64,000 nt of DNA from Xiphydria camelus (Eukaryota; Arthropoda; Insecta; Hymenoptera; Xiphydriidae). The notes below the pieces were generated by a model. The model made no database searches. It had not been told where the DNA came from and saw only the letters and a list, made by a program, of their open reading frames with translations. Shown in pieces: positions 21,357 through 31,852 of the stretch; positions within the stretch are counted from its first letter, which is position 1; every line of letters starts with the position of its first letter. The translations under genes and the position numbers were made by a program. The stretch spans positions 16,709,342 through 16,773,341 of the forward strand of contig OY783195.1 of assembly GCA_963678675.1 (NCBI GenBank), given 5' to 3'.

Positions 21357-21491
21357 GTGGGAATCGGCCTCCCCTCTCCGCTTCGACTCCCCACCGCTGC
21401 TCACAGTTCGCCGCCCCTTTTTTCTAACGCGTGAGCGTAACGCTCGATTTTACCCCGACGGCAGCTACCGCGACATAAGAAGTTTCACTTC

Positions 21492-21714
21492 AAAAACGGT
21501 CTTTCACACCTCTCCTTAAAAAATGCTATGAGTAGTATTTCAAGTGTAAAGTAGGTAATGAAGACAAAAGCTGGGCCCCCCATATTTGCTGTATTACGTG
21601 TGTCAGACATCTTACAGCGTGGGCAAAAGGTGAACGACATATGCCTTTTGCTATTCCTATGATTTGGAGGCAACCATCAGACCACATTACCGATTGCTAT
21701 TTTTGTCTTACAAA
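21492..21714 (+). pseudogene. LFIDSSK-family TE gene, copy A, zinc-ribbon region
   Basis: After the Helentron-type element the frame resumes with RSFTPLLKKCYE, then (after a stop) YFKCKVGNEDKSWAPHICC, ITCVRHLTAWAKGERRHMPF and IPMIWRQPSDHITDCYFC. The paired C..C and CYFC motifs and the DKSWAPH / IP..WR.P..H..DCYFC wording are diagnostic of this uncharacterised insect TE family. The frame is cut at 21714 by a TIR element. Confidence 0.75.
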
Positions 21715-21960
21715 TGAAGGGTACAGGGGTAAAAGGGGGAATGTAAAAAAAACAATTTTACAGGACAGCAAATTTGCGCGCGGACATTCCCTCTATTTGC
21801 ATGTTACGCTAAAATTTTAAACGTCTGTATCTCTTGACTGTACCTTTTTTTGCCTGTAATCCTTTGCCAGCTGAAAGAATGCGAAATTTTCAACTAGATG
21901 GTGTAGAAATTACGAATTGGCTAAAATGTGACATTCCCCCTTTTACCCCTGTACCCTTCA
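21715..21960. repeat. TIR element (TGAAGGGTACAGGGG ends)
   Basis: tgaagggtacaggggtaaaa at 21715 is the inverse of the sequence ending at 21960, with about 29 bp exact. The element is 246 bp and non-coding, and is inserted between LTN codons of copy A. Confidence 0.85.
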
Positions 21961-21964
21961 AATA

Positions 21965-22285
21965 CAGTAGGGCCTCGATAATCCGAACGCTCAAAATTGT
22001 CACCCTGTTCGGATTAATGAGGCGTTCGGATTATAGTATGTATATATTTTAAAAGGTGGAATTAAACAGCTTTTTATAATTGAAAGTGAATGCAACCGTT
22101 GCCGTTGTACAACCGTTGAGTGATTTTCGATGGTCATTGGTTGAAATTGAACATTTAGCCAATGACCATCGAATATCACTTAACGGTTGTACAACGGTTG
22201 GATCTGCTGAACGCGCCCAGTGGCATGCATACGCGGAGGGGGCTCGTTCGAATTATCGGGAGTTCGGATTATCGAGGCCCTACTG
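21965..22285. repeat. pogo/Tigger-type MITE with TA target
   Basis: Ends CAGTAGGGCCTCGATAATCC and inverse, flanked by TA at 21963-21964 and 22286-22287. The CAGT...TCGATAATCCGAA wording is typical of Tigger/jerky-type pogo elements. A second palindrome (22089-22206; caaccgttg.cgttgtacaac arms) lies inside. It sits beside the previous element within copy A. Confidence 0.8.
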
Positions 22286-22289
22286 TATA

Positions 22290-22830
22290 AGTGGTAGGTA
22301 TAACTTCTAAATCCAAGCATACTGTAAAATATCCTAATATTCTATCTGCACTGAGACCAGTATCTCACAGTCCGGAATTACCTGTGCCTGAACCTCCACA
22401 GAACATGACACTAAGCGACGATGAAAGTGCTGATGACGAAGTAAGCGAAGAAAGTTTTGCAGGCGAAAATATGGATTTGGATCCAACATTTCAACCAGAT
22501 TCGTCTTCTTGTGTGCCCCATCTTCTAAATCAAGAAGACCTCAACGACCTCGTCCGCGATTTAAAGTTGTCTAAGAAGCAAGCCGAACTTCTAGGTTCCA
22601 GATTAAAATACTAGAATCTTCTTCAGAGTGGAACAAAAATTGCTTTTTATCGTAATCCCCATGCAGAATTTGAGAATTTCTTCTCTATGGAAGACGGACT
22701 TGTATTTTGTAATGACGTCCATTCTGTTATGAAGACGCTTGGGTATGAATATGATACAGATGAGTGGCGTTTGTTTATTGACTCTTCCAAAAACCCATTT
22801 CCTCTCCAAAAAAAATATTCATTTTTTTTA
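22290..22830 (+). pseudogene. LFIDSSK-family TE gene, copy A, central region
   Basis: The frame continues as ITSKSKHTVKYPNILSALRP, then LNQEDLNDLVRDLKLSKKQA, one stop after SRLKY, FYRNPHAEFENFFSMEDGLV and DEWRLFIDSSKN. The last motif gives the family its working name here. After 22775 the similarity ends abruptly in an A-run, so the C-terminal half (found in copy B) is missing. Confidence 0.75.
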
Positions 22831-23178
22831 GTTTCTATGATTTAAACGTATTCTACTATGTGTAAGAGCTCCCCAGAAATTATTTTAAAAATTACTAATT
22901 AAAAAATTACTACATGTGTTGAACACGGTAGAAGCGCGCGCGAAACAGTAAGTGGCGCTGCAGAATTTCTTTTCTTAGGTTGGTCACAAACGACCCACTG
23001 GGGGGAAATGGGTTAAGCTTGAAAGCGGTACTACTCCACTTGAAATAAGTTGATAACCTAAGTTGTTATTATTTTACTGCACTAAACAACTTTAGGTAGG
23101 TTCATTTATACATAATGTGTAAAAAATAACATGTAAATGCAGCTTATACGGGATTTTGAAAAAATCACCCCGCTGTTC
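22831..23178. other. No gene seen
   Basis: Unique-looking AT-rich sequence between the truncated copy A and a dispersed repeat. Confidence 0.35.
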
Positions 23179-23402
23179 GGTCCTGTAACTCGGAAACTAT
23201 TAGCCTGACAAAAAATCTCAAGGTAGCGATTTTATAGCAAAATTTATGCTCTTCAACTTGTTTAAAAAAACCTATTTTTTCTAAAACCTACAAGAACCAA
23301 GATATAAACCAGAAACTGATTTTGACCGCCATTTTTTCAAGATGGCGGCACGAGCGGCGGTCGCACGAGGTTGTAAACTTAAGTGCATGTTTAGGACCTT
23401 AA
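23179..23402. repeat. Dispersed repeat, inverse of 15454-15676
   Basis: ggtcctgtaactcggaaact, then attttttcaagatggcggca, then tgcatgtttaggacctt. It contains the phrase caagatggcggc. Confidence 0.8.
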
Positions 23403-23822
23403 AAAAATTACCCTTGCAAATTTTTGATTTATGGCTTCGTTTTTGAGATATTTGAATTTATAAGGTTGCAGACAGGGCAAAACTTATGATTGAGCTACCA
23501 AGAAAATACGATATGAGAGGCCAAAACTGTTTTTAACATTTTATTACTGACTAGACATACATCAGATACGAAAGAAAATTAATAAATAAATAATCAAATT
23601 GCCTAATTATACATTTTTTAAAAATAATTAATTTTATTATTTATTTATTTATTTTTCGTATCTGATGTATGTCTAGTCAGTAATAAAATGTTGAACAGTT
23701 TTGGCCTCTCATATCGTGTTTTCTTGGTAGTTTAATCATAAGTGTTGGCCTGTCTGCAACCCTATAAAATCAAATATCAAAAACGAAGCCATAAATCAAA
23801 AATTTGCAAGCGTAATTTTTTT
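23403..23822. repeat. Palindrome with about 190-bp arms
   Basis: attacccttgcaaatttttg is mirrored by caaaaatttgcaagcgtaat near 23818. The inner arms agatacgaaagaaaattaat / ttatttttcgtatctgatg flank an AT-rich centre. Confidence 0.85.
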
Positions 23823-24477
23823 TCTAAATTAAACAGGGAATCCAAAAATTAAATTTTCTTTGTAAAATATCCAGTAGCGCCAAAAATTGGGAGGGGGAAA
23901 AGGGGGTGGCGGCCCCCAGTATCTACGCCACTGGAGAAATCAGGGGGGGGCTTCATGGAAATCGGTCCAGTGGTTTAGAAGTTATGATGAGGAAACCATT
24001 TTTTTTCCACAACTTTGACACCCTGTATCTTTGTTAGTAAACTTTTTAATTTTCTTACGAAAGTCTACTTTATTTTTGTTGTTCTATCACATATCAAAAT
24101 TAATGACGTTAAACCTGGACCACCCTGTATGTGTATATCTTTTCCACTTATGTCCGTTTTCCTGGATTTATCAGTTTTTTTTCAAACTCTATCATCTCTC
24201 ATATCCTCCATTCCTTTGCAGCCACTCTATCCCTTACGGTATCTACCTTAGCAGATGCAAAGGGGGAATTACAGAAATTCGTGCCGAAAATATGGGCGAT
24301 CCTTTAAATTCGAATTTTTGCATTTTTATTAACTTTAAGGGGACTATAGAAACCTGAAATAAGGAAAAGCAGGGTGAATTATGACTATTTGTTTTTGGTG
24401 GAAAAATTTTTTGAGGAAAAAGTCACTACATAAATCTTAAACCATATAAGCTTTTATCTGACAATGAGGATATGAAA
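23823..24477. other. No gene; low-complexity and repeat-tail sequence
   Basis: Contains gggaggggg and ggcggccccc patches and two 'accctgta' element tails near 24011 and 24121. A 108-codon plus frame at 24031-24357 has no recognisable domain and unfavourable phenylalanine/leucine composition. Confidence 0.35.
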
Positions 24478-24924
24478 GTCATGTACATAAGGCGGTCTTG
24501 TTGAAAACAGTTTTCGCGGTGTCCCGAATATCTTCATTGGTATTAATCTGAAACAAAGAAAAATGTTCTTCTCAACTACATAAAAAAAAACTAGTTCTTA
24601 ACGTAGCCGATTTTAATAATATTGATTTCTTGCATAATGGAGATACATAATTTTAATAGGGTGTCCAACCACCGTGAACAGTAGCATATATCAGTAGCAT
24701 ATCAGTCGGTATATCAGTATATCAGTAGTAGCATGTAGCAGAAGTAGTAGCAGTAGTAGTATTAGGTGGACAACTTTGCTTCCACCGTTTTTCTTGTAAG
24801 GCATCTATAGGAAAGCGGCGAAATCAAAGTTGTATACCTAATATCTTCCAAACGAGCGTGAATTTCAGAAAAACTTCTTTAACAAAAGTTGTATCGTTTG
24901 ACTTGGCACACAAAACATACTTAA

Positions 24925-26912
24925 CCCTACGTTAAGCGCGCCCCTTTTTGTAACATGGTTAGGCGCGTGGGCTACATGTAGCCCAATTTGAATTTGAAAT
25001 AAAATCAAATTGTGCCTATTTGGATCTGGTTTATTCATGGGATATACCCAGTAAGATGTACTAAATTATAAAAAATACAAATTCCTTGTTTTAACATTTA
25101 AATGTATTGTTAAAAGTACATAAAATCTAATGATGACATTTCCGTGCCTTATTTCGCAAGTATCTCACATGGAATACTAAAAAATAAGTATATATTTATA
25201 AAGATACTAAAGAGGAGCAAGACTTCACATTCTCAAAACTACACAATACAAACTGAAATAAACCAAAAAAAGAAAGAAAACGATAAAAAATAGTTGAGTT
25301 CTGGAACCCCGAACATAACGTATTTTTAGTCCGTCAAGCATGTCGTGCAGATATCCCTCATACGTTCTTTGCACGCATCGCAAACAACACACTTTTACGT
25401 CTAACAGACGTGCTATATGACAGCGTCTAACAGAGGTTTCTGGTATATTAGGGAGAGGGGGTGGTACATCCGGAACATTTAGAAGAACTCGTGCTCGTAC
25501 TTTGCTCTACACGCTTTCTTTTCGGGTCTGCCATTTTGTTTTCAGAAGTTTTTTGTAATTCATTTGATTGCTATATATACGTGCTGCTAATTAACAAAAT
25601 AATACTCAAGTTAGTAAAACCTAACGAAATCCAAAATTTCTACTATCCGAAAAATGATACGCAGTTAGGCACGCGGGCTACAATTGTAGCCCAGACGACT
25701 TTGAGCACAAAAATAAACAACAACCACTCATCTCAAATGTGTGGAGACACACTAATCGGATAGAGCGATGTAATTTTAACAGCTATTGAGAAGGGCGCTA
25801 GGATCTGATTACACAGTCACACACAAAAATAGTCGGGTATACATTTGATGCGATATATGTTATCCGTAGTAATTTTGCCTCCTGATTATGAATCCGGTGT
25901 CAAAATTTAGCCATCACGTCACATTTTTTTTTAATCTCAAAAAACCATCAAGAGATCATGATTTTCAAAAAGTTAATGGACTTAAACCAAAGTCGCTATA
26001 GGGGTTTTTTTGGGTCGCTGATCACGAATCTGAAGTCGGATTTCAACAATTCAAGATGGCGGATCCAATATGGCGGACGAGATTTTTGAAAATCGACGGA
26101 TTCATGCCAAATTTGATATAAGGGGCTTTTTGGGTAGTTGATTATGAATCTTAAGTCAGATTTTAAAAATTCGAGATGGCGGATTCAATGTGGCGGACGA
26201 GATTTTCGAAAATTTTGAATTTTTGTAAATATAATTTCATATTCGTCATCAGCGACCGAAAGAACCTCCCTATGCCAAATTTGGCATGAATCTGTTGATT
26301 TTCGAAAATCTCGTCCGCCATATTGGATCCGCCATCTTGAATTTTTGAAGTCTGACTTCAGATTCGTGATCAGCGACCCAAAAGACCCTTCTATACCAAA
26401 TTTGACATGAATCCGTCGATTTTCGAAAATCTCATCCGCCATATTGGATTCGCCATCTTGAATTTTTTAAATCCGACTTCAGATTCGTGATCAGCGACCC
26501 ATGAATCCCCCTATACCGAAATTGGTTTAAGTCCATTAACCTTTTGAAAATCATGATCTGACTGGTTTTTTAAGATTAAAAAAATATGACGTGATAGCCA
26601 AATTTTGACACCGGATTCGTGATCAGGAGGCCAAATTACTACGAATAACAATATCGCATCAAAAGTATACATCTCACTTTTTTTTGTGTGTGACTGTGCA
26701 CAGTTTTTTGAGGTTAGAAAAAAATTGTGACGTGATGGCCAAATTTTGACATCGGATTCGTGATCAGGGGGCAACATTACTACGGATAACATATATCGCA
26801 TCAAATGTATTCCCCCTCTTTTTTTTTCTGTCGGACTGTGTTATTTTTCTTAGATTTATTACTATTCGAAGAAGCGTGGGCTACAATCATAGCCCGCGCG
26901 CCTAACGGAGGG
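24925..26912. mobile_element. piggyBac-type element, deletion derivative
   Basis: TTAA at 24921-24924 precedes CCCTACGTTAAGCGCGCC. The right end, GCGCGCCTAACGGAGGG, is followed by TTAT. In the undisturbed right arm of the host palindrome the empty site reads gtacTTAAtcat, so the right-hand TTAT is a mutated TTAA. The motif gcgtgggctacaNNNtagccc recurs at 24964, 25673 and 26873. A cysteine-rich minus-strand scrap near 25350-25440 might be a piggyBac C-terminal remnant, but this is weak. Confidence 0.65.
25812..26840. mobile_element. Palindromic Harbinger-type element, TTA target duplication
   Basis: Ends CACAGTCAC and GACTGTG are flanked by TTA at 25809-25811 and 26841-26843. The element is a mirrored array. 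A terminal subunit (cacagtcac ... gatgcgatatatgttatc ... cctcctgattatgaatcc) is present once at the left and twice at the right. Toward the centre lie repeated modules gggtcgctgatcacgaatct ... caagatggcggatccaatat ... gaaaatcgacggattcatgc in opposite orientations. A larger relative with a gene inside is at 45592-50939. Confidence 0.8.
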
Positions 26913-27039
26913 TTATAATTTTTTAATTTCCACGTTTCCAACGTTTCAATTTTTGGAATTAAGTTCTCTAGAATTTAAACGCGGATTTGTTAACCCCATC
27001 GTTTCCCACCCTGAAATCTCCATCGTTCTTAATCTGCGC

Positions 27040-27475
27040 TACATATTTTTTGGTGTCTAGATCTTCTGCTCCATAGTTTTCGGTTTCCAGGTGTTCCGCT
27101 CTATAGTTTTCGGTATCCAGGTCATCCGCCCCACAGTTTTCGTTGTCCAAGTCTTCCGCTCCATAATTTTCGGTATCCAGACCTTCCGCTCCATGGTTTT
27201 CGGCGTCTAGATCTTCTGCTTCATAGCCCTCCGTTTTCCGCTTCATAGTTTTCGATGTTCAGGTTTTCCACTCCATAATTTCTAGAGAGTGTTTAGATCT
27301 TTCGCCTCGTAGCAGGAGACCTGGACACCAAAAACTATGGAGCGGAAGGTCTCGACACCGAAAACTATGTAGCGGAATGTCTAGACACTGAAAACTATGG
27401 AGCGGAAGACTTGGACATCGAAAACTGAATACCTGGACACTGAAAACTGAAGACCTGGACACTGCAAACTTTAAG
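27040..27475. repeat. Mirrored 33-bp minisatellite
   Basis: Between about 27040 and 27250 a 33-bp unit (gttttcggtatccaggtctt ... ccgctccata) repeats about six times. From about 27310 to 27470 the reverse complement repeats about five times. On the minus strand the left half reads as an 11-residue repeat (ENYGAEDLDT-like) inside a 92-codon frame, so the unit length keeps the frame open. No parent protein is recognised. Confidence 0.8.
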
Positions 27476-28185
27476 GCGGAAAAATGGATTTCGTGAATGT
27501 AGTGATCACCGTGTATATACACAACATTGAATTTTGACTTCAAATATCTGACATGCTCCGGAAGATAATGTTTTTGAAAAAGGCAACGCTTAGCCTACTC
27601 ATTTGTACGTCGGATCGCATGCAACAGGCGAAAATTCAACCTTGGATATTTCGAACTTCCAGGTATCCAAATCGAATTTTCAATGGCTTGTTGTATTCGC
27701 ATTGATAATTATATTACTTTTGTATTATAATAAATAACTGTTGTAAGTCAAAACTGAAAGATGCGCGCCGGATCTTAAAATCGGAAGTGGCTATTAAAAA
27801 ATGATTAAGTACGTTTTGTGCGCCAAATTAAACGATACAACTTTTATTCAATAAGTTTTTCTGAAAAACCGCTCGTTTGGGAGATATATGGTACTGTCTA
27901 CGGTGGTTGGGATAACTGGTAGACGTGCGATTTTGACTACATAAATCATTCGTTTGTAATGTATAAAACATGAACTATCACGTATATTATAAAAATCCAA
28001 TGACAAGGACTAGATAATTCTATCAAGAATGTATGTGCAAAATTTCAGCAAAATCGGTCCGTTAGTTACTGAGATATATAGGGCACCGTTTTCAACAAGC
28101 CCGCCTTACGTAGGTGACTATTATATATCCATAATTTGACTTATTTTTAAATGAAATTTACAGAACTGGTAGATGAAAGTATATA

Positions 28186-28573
28186 CCGGGTGTTCTCAAA
28201 CATCTGAACCAGAGGAAAACTTTCTATGTTCACTGAAAAATTACGGACATAATGCAATTGATTTTATTGAAATCCGTTAAGAATTTTCGGAGAAATTAAT
28301 TATTAAAAAATAATTAATATTTTGAATTTATTCCGCATTGATGGCGTCATATCAAGGCTTATGAAGATATGAGCTGCGACTCGTGCCTTATTATTACTTT
28401 TATGATATGGTATGATATGACGTAATCAATGCCTAATAAATTGAAAATATTAATTATTTTTTAATAATGAATTTCTCCGTAAATTTTTAACGGATTTCAA
28501 TAAAATCAATTGCATTCTGTCCGTAATTTTTTAATGAACATAGGATTTTCCTCTGGGTCAGATGTTTGAGAAC
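28186..28573. repeat. IS630-type palindromic MITE (CCGGGTGTTCTC ends)
   Basis: ccgggtgttctcaaacatct at 28186 is mirrored by agatgtttgagaac near 28573. Long arms include aaaattacggacataatgca and its inverse. The inner phrase gagctgcgactcgtgcctta matches 56347-56372, part of the IS630-type pseudogene, so the MITE derives from that family. Confidence 0.8.
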
Positions 28574-28672
28574 TACTCTAACTACAGCACCATTCCAAGC
28601 ACTAGGTAGCAGTCAAATGTCAGGGAAATTCAAATACTTGCGTTACCAATGGGACATACTGTATAAGGGGCA
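28574..28672. repeat. Half copy of the CAGTATGTCC MITE
   Basis: actctaactacagcaccatt ... caaatacttgcgttaccaat ... gggacatactg matches the right half of 3051-3458. Confidence 0.8.
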
Positions 28673-28848
28673 TTATGCTGTGTCAAGACAGCCACTTTTT
28701 TTTATGAGGGTCTCAAAAAATCTGATTTTTTTTTACATAGACATACTTGATGAAAAAACTACCTGAATTTTTTAAGATTTTTTTCACGCGCTGTTAATGG
28801 TATACATCGATTTGAAAAATAAATTTCAACTTTAAAGTTTCAAGTGTA

Positions 28849-29745
28849 GGAGAATGTCATCAGGGTTGGCCATAGTTTGACTTTTGCCCATCATTTTCAT
28901 GTAACAAAGAATTCTTATAGTTACTGCGCATTCTTAGAAAGGTCCGGGAAAAAGAAAACTTTTCCGAGATATTACGAATTGATTGAATGAAAAATTAAAA
29001 AGTAATGGGTATTTTTTAATAATTAGAAATACTGTCAAGGTTGGCCAGTGCTGTCTAGGTTGGCCAGCCGCTGAAATTCGATGAAATATAGGCGCTAAAT
29101 TATTTTGAATCGCAGTTTTGAAGTAGCTGTAGCTCAAATATACTTCTCTTTTGCATTCAATGCATGCAACGGAATTGTTACTATTCAAGCGATGAGGCAT
29201 CGCTTTCAAACAGATGAGGCAAGAGTCCTCATCTTCATCCGAAGAGGGCTTTTTCAGCACTTTTTTGGGTGGACGACCTCGTTTTGCTGGTGTTTCTGTT
29301 GTAATAGCGTTGTTATTACCCGAAAAGAAAAAAAAATCACAGTGGCCAACCCTGACTACACAAATGGTCCAACCTTGACGACAAGCACCAGGGCCACATC
29401 GCATCATACCACAGCCAAACGGGTTATCAAATTGAATTATCCCCTTGGTTTATTCCTAAAGGATAACCATATGACACATTTATTTGCTTACCTCGACGAT
29501 TGCATGTTTTAGCTTCAAGTTCTGATGCCGTATTCACTGATACTGGAAAACTTTTTTCGTCTTTCCCAAGCCAGTGAGTGCACAACACGTTTTACTTTCA
29601 CGCTTCAAACTCGGTGTTGCCACGAAAAGTTTGCTGTTACCAATAGAAGTTTTACCACGCTTGCAAATAGTTGGAACTAGTTTTATAAGCTAAAATATCG
29701 CAAATGGCCGACCTAGACGACAGGCCGACCCTGACGACATTCCCC
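28849..29745. mobile_element. pogo-type deletion derivative, TA target
   Basis: GGAGAATGTCATCAGGGTTG at 28849 mirrors the end at 29745 (RC GGGGAATGTCGTCAGGGTCG), flanked by TA at 28847-28848 and 29746-29747. The unbroken right palindrome arm shows the empty site caagtgTActattaat. The minus strand holds the C-terminal relic of a transposase. Confidence 0.8.
29020..29330 (-). pseudogene. pogo-type transposase C-terminal relic (AT-hook plus zinc motif)
   Basis: The frame reads TPAKRGRPPKKVLKKPSSDE, then DEDSCLICLKAMPHRLNSNN and CIECKREVYLSY: an AT-hook, an acidic stretch and C..C...C..C of PHD-like spacing. Insect pogo/CENP-B-type transposases commonly end with such a tail. The DDE core is deleted. 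Confidence 0.5.
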
Positions 29746-31498
29746 TACTATTAATGGCATAAACAACTTTGTATACATGAAAATTTTTTTCTCAATTTAA
29801 AAAAAATATCAAAATTTTTAAGTGACAATAAAATTCATTTTCTTACAAAAAAGTGAAAAAAGAGCTAGAAAACACTTATTTTGCCATTGCGACAGTCTCG
29901 ATTTTTCTCAAAAAAATGCAGTATATTTGATATCAATAAAAAGTGTTTAGAAACAAATTTGGTAGTGGGGGGGGCCATTTCTTCATGAAAAAAATTCTTT
30001 TTACGTTTTCTCTTCAAATTTTATTTAAAATCAGAAAATGTTACTTACACTTCTATGCATCTCATAAAATTTAGTCTACACCAGTATATCAATGATAATA
30101 CTGAAAATGTAGAAAATATTTGTTTATTTAATAGGAATCATTGATTTTAGAATCATTATAAGAATAGGAAATTAAGAACAATAAAATATATATAAAAGAA
30201 CATTCTAAATTGAATAAAACTATTTAACTTAAGTTGAATAAAGTTATTAAATTTACAAACTAATAGCATTTGTGAAGCAAAATTTCAATGGCATGTAAAT
30301 GCTTCTTTAGAATTTTGAGTTGATCCTTCAAAGATATTCACGAGATGGCACTGTTTTTTATTAATTCCATCAATCTTTTGATTAGTAAGGAGTTTCAGGT
30401 TGTAGTCATAACCTAAAAGTTCTTAGAAAATTTATTTTGGATTAAGATTCTGGTTAAAAATGTCAAAATTCCACGATCGATAGGTATTGCAGTCCTTTTT
30501 TATTAGAAAAACACGTAAAGTATAATGGGCGTAGAGTTTCAGAACTGAAAAATAAATTCCCTTAAAAAGACAAAAAACTTAAAAAGAATGTTTTTCTTCA
30601 TGAAGAAATGGCCCTCCCACTAGCAAATTGTTTTCTACACTTTATTGATTTCAAATATACTGAATTTTTTAAAGAAAAATCGACTGTCGCATTGGCGAAA
30701 TAAATGTTTTTTGGTGTTTTTTTTTACTTTTTTGTAAGAAAATGCCTTTTAATGTCACTTAAAAATTTTGATATATTTTTTTGAAAAATTGAGGAAAAAA
30801 ACAAAAATTTCCATGTATACAAAGTTGTTTTGCTATTAATAGTACACTTGAAACTTTAAAATTCAAATTTATTTTTCAAATCGATGTATACCATTAACGG
30901 CGCGTGAAAAAAATCTAAAAAAATTCATGTAATGTTTTTTCATCAAGTATGACTATGTAAATAAAAATCTGATTTTTTTGAAACACTCATGAAAAAAGTG
31001 GCTGTCTTGACACAGAATGCCCCATAAACTACACTGCACGTGACTAACAATAAGTTCGGAGAACATAACCCTGTAATTCTCTTTCTCCCTCAAAACCATA
31101 CAACTTTAAATATTTTACAATTATTATTTGTAGTTTTGTTCAAACATTAGTTTTTCTACCATTTAGCATTTATAGGTGCTTAAAGTAGTGAAATTCTCCA
31201 AAATTACTTGGAGCACACCAAACATCGCTGTGTATTGACTCTCCATTGCGGAGACATGAATTATGTAAGAATTATGACATTCCGCACATATAATATTTAA
31301 ATACCTCGTGCAAAAATCGCTGGACAAATTATATAATACAAGAGTCCTGTGAGTTCTTGTAATAATTATACTTCTATTATCACACTTCTTTTTTAATTCT
31401 CTACAATAATTTACCCTGCATGATCGTGCAGATTATTTCATACATATTTTTGTAGGAATTTCCGGCAGGAATATATATGTTCACCTAGTTACTCATGT

Positions 31499-31719
31499 AT
31501 ACCTAGCGTCAGTGATTCTGATCGACCCGCTTTGGGTGATGTTACTTCATTGAGTCGACCATAGTTGAACGGTATGAGCGGATCTTCTTGTTTTACCATG
31601 AAACACCAATCAAATTTAGCCTTCATGGCAAAACACTGACAAGAATCTTTCAACTACGGTCGACTCGATAAAAGTACCGTCACCCAAAGCGGATCGATCA
31701 GAATCATTGACGCTAGGTG
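31499..31719. repeat. Palindromic MITE
   Basis: tacctagcgtcagtgattct is mirrored by agaatcattgacgctaggtg, with inner arms gtcgaccatagttgaa / ttcaactacggtcgac. Confidence 0.8.
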
Positions 31720-31726
31720 TACACCT

Positions 31727-31852
31727 AGGGATAGAATATCTGCCCGACGTGAAAATAGGCTTCCCATGTAATTATACAATGTAACATGTAATGCATGTAA
31801 TGCATGTAACTGTGTATGTTCAAGTCGGGCAGATAATCTGTCCCTGGGTTTA
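31727..31852. repeat. Small inverted repeat next to the MITE
   Basis: agggatagaatatctgcccg is mirrored by cgggcagataatctgtccct; the centre is a short gtaatgcat-type repeat. Confidence 0.75.

Larger units (their letters stand above)
16664..21491 (-). mobile_element. Helentron-type (rolling-circle) element, no target duplication
   Basis: Inserted in an A-run of a reading frame without a clear target duplication. On the minus strand it starts at 21491 with GAAGTGAAACTTCTTA and ends at 16664 after GAAGTTTCACTTC (16689-16701), a 4-nt spacer and a 7-bp-stem hairpin (16669-16684). Inside, minus-strand pieces of an endonuclease/exonuclease/phosphatase (EEP) domain are found, as occurs at the C-terminus of arthropod Helentron Rep/PIF1-like proteins. 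No Rep or helicase motif survives. The element is heavily invaded by MITEs and by the TIR element at 19766-21356. A second insertion with the same ends is at 62128-63863. Confidence 0.65.
24478..28115. repeat. Composite long-TIR element with later insertions
   Basis: The left arm (24478 to about 24924) and right arm (about 27790-28115) are inverted copies: gtcatgtacataaggcggtc against the inverse of cccgccttacgtaggtgac; caaccaccgtgaacagtagc against the inverse of tgtctacggtggttgg; aaaagttgtatcgtttgact against the inverse of aattaaacgatacaactttt. The left arm also has an extra low-complexity insertion (24675-24780). The interior holds the piggyBac-type element and the 33-bp minisatellite. Confidence 0.65.
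28677..31023. mobile_element. Long-TIR palindromic element, ATAA target duplication
   Basis: GGGGCATTATGCTGTGTCAA at 28677 is mirrored at 31004-31023, and arms of about 430 bp are readable. The last four bases before the element and the first four after it are both ATAA. The left arm is split by the pogo-type element 28849-29745. The centre (about 30005-30585) is AT-rich and non-coding. Confidence 0.8.

Noticed and set aside
25461..25763. 100-codon frame as piggyBac transposase
   Set aside because: No DDD motifs or cysteine-rich ending in this frame; it appears to be chance coding in an element remnant.
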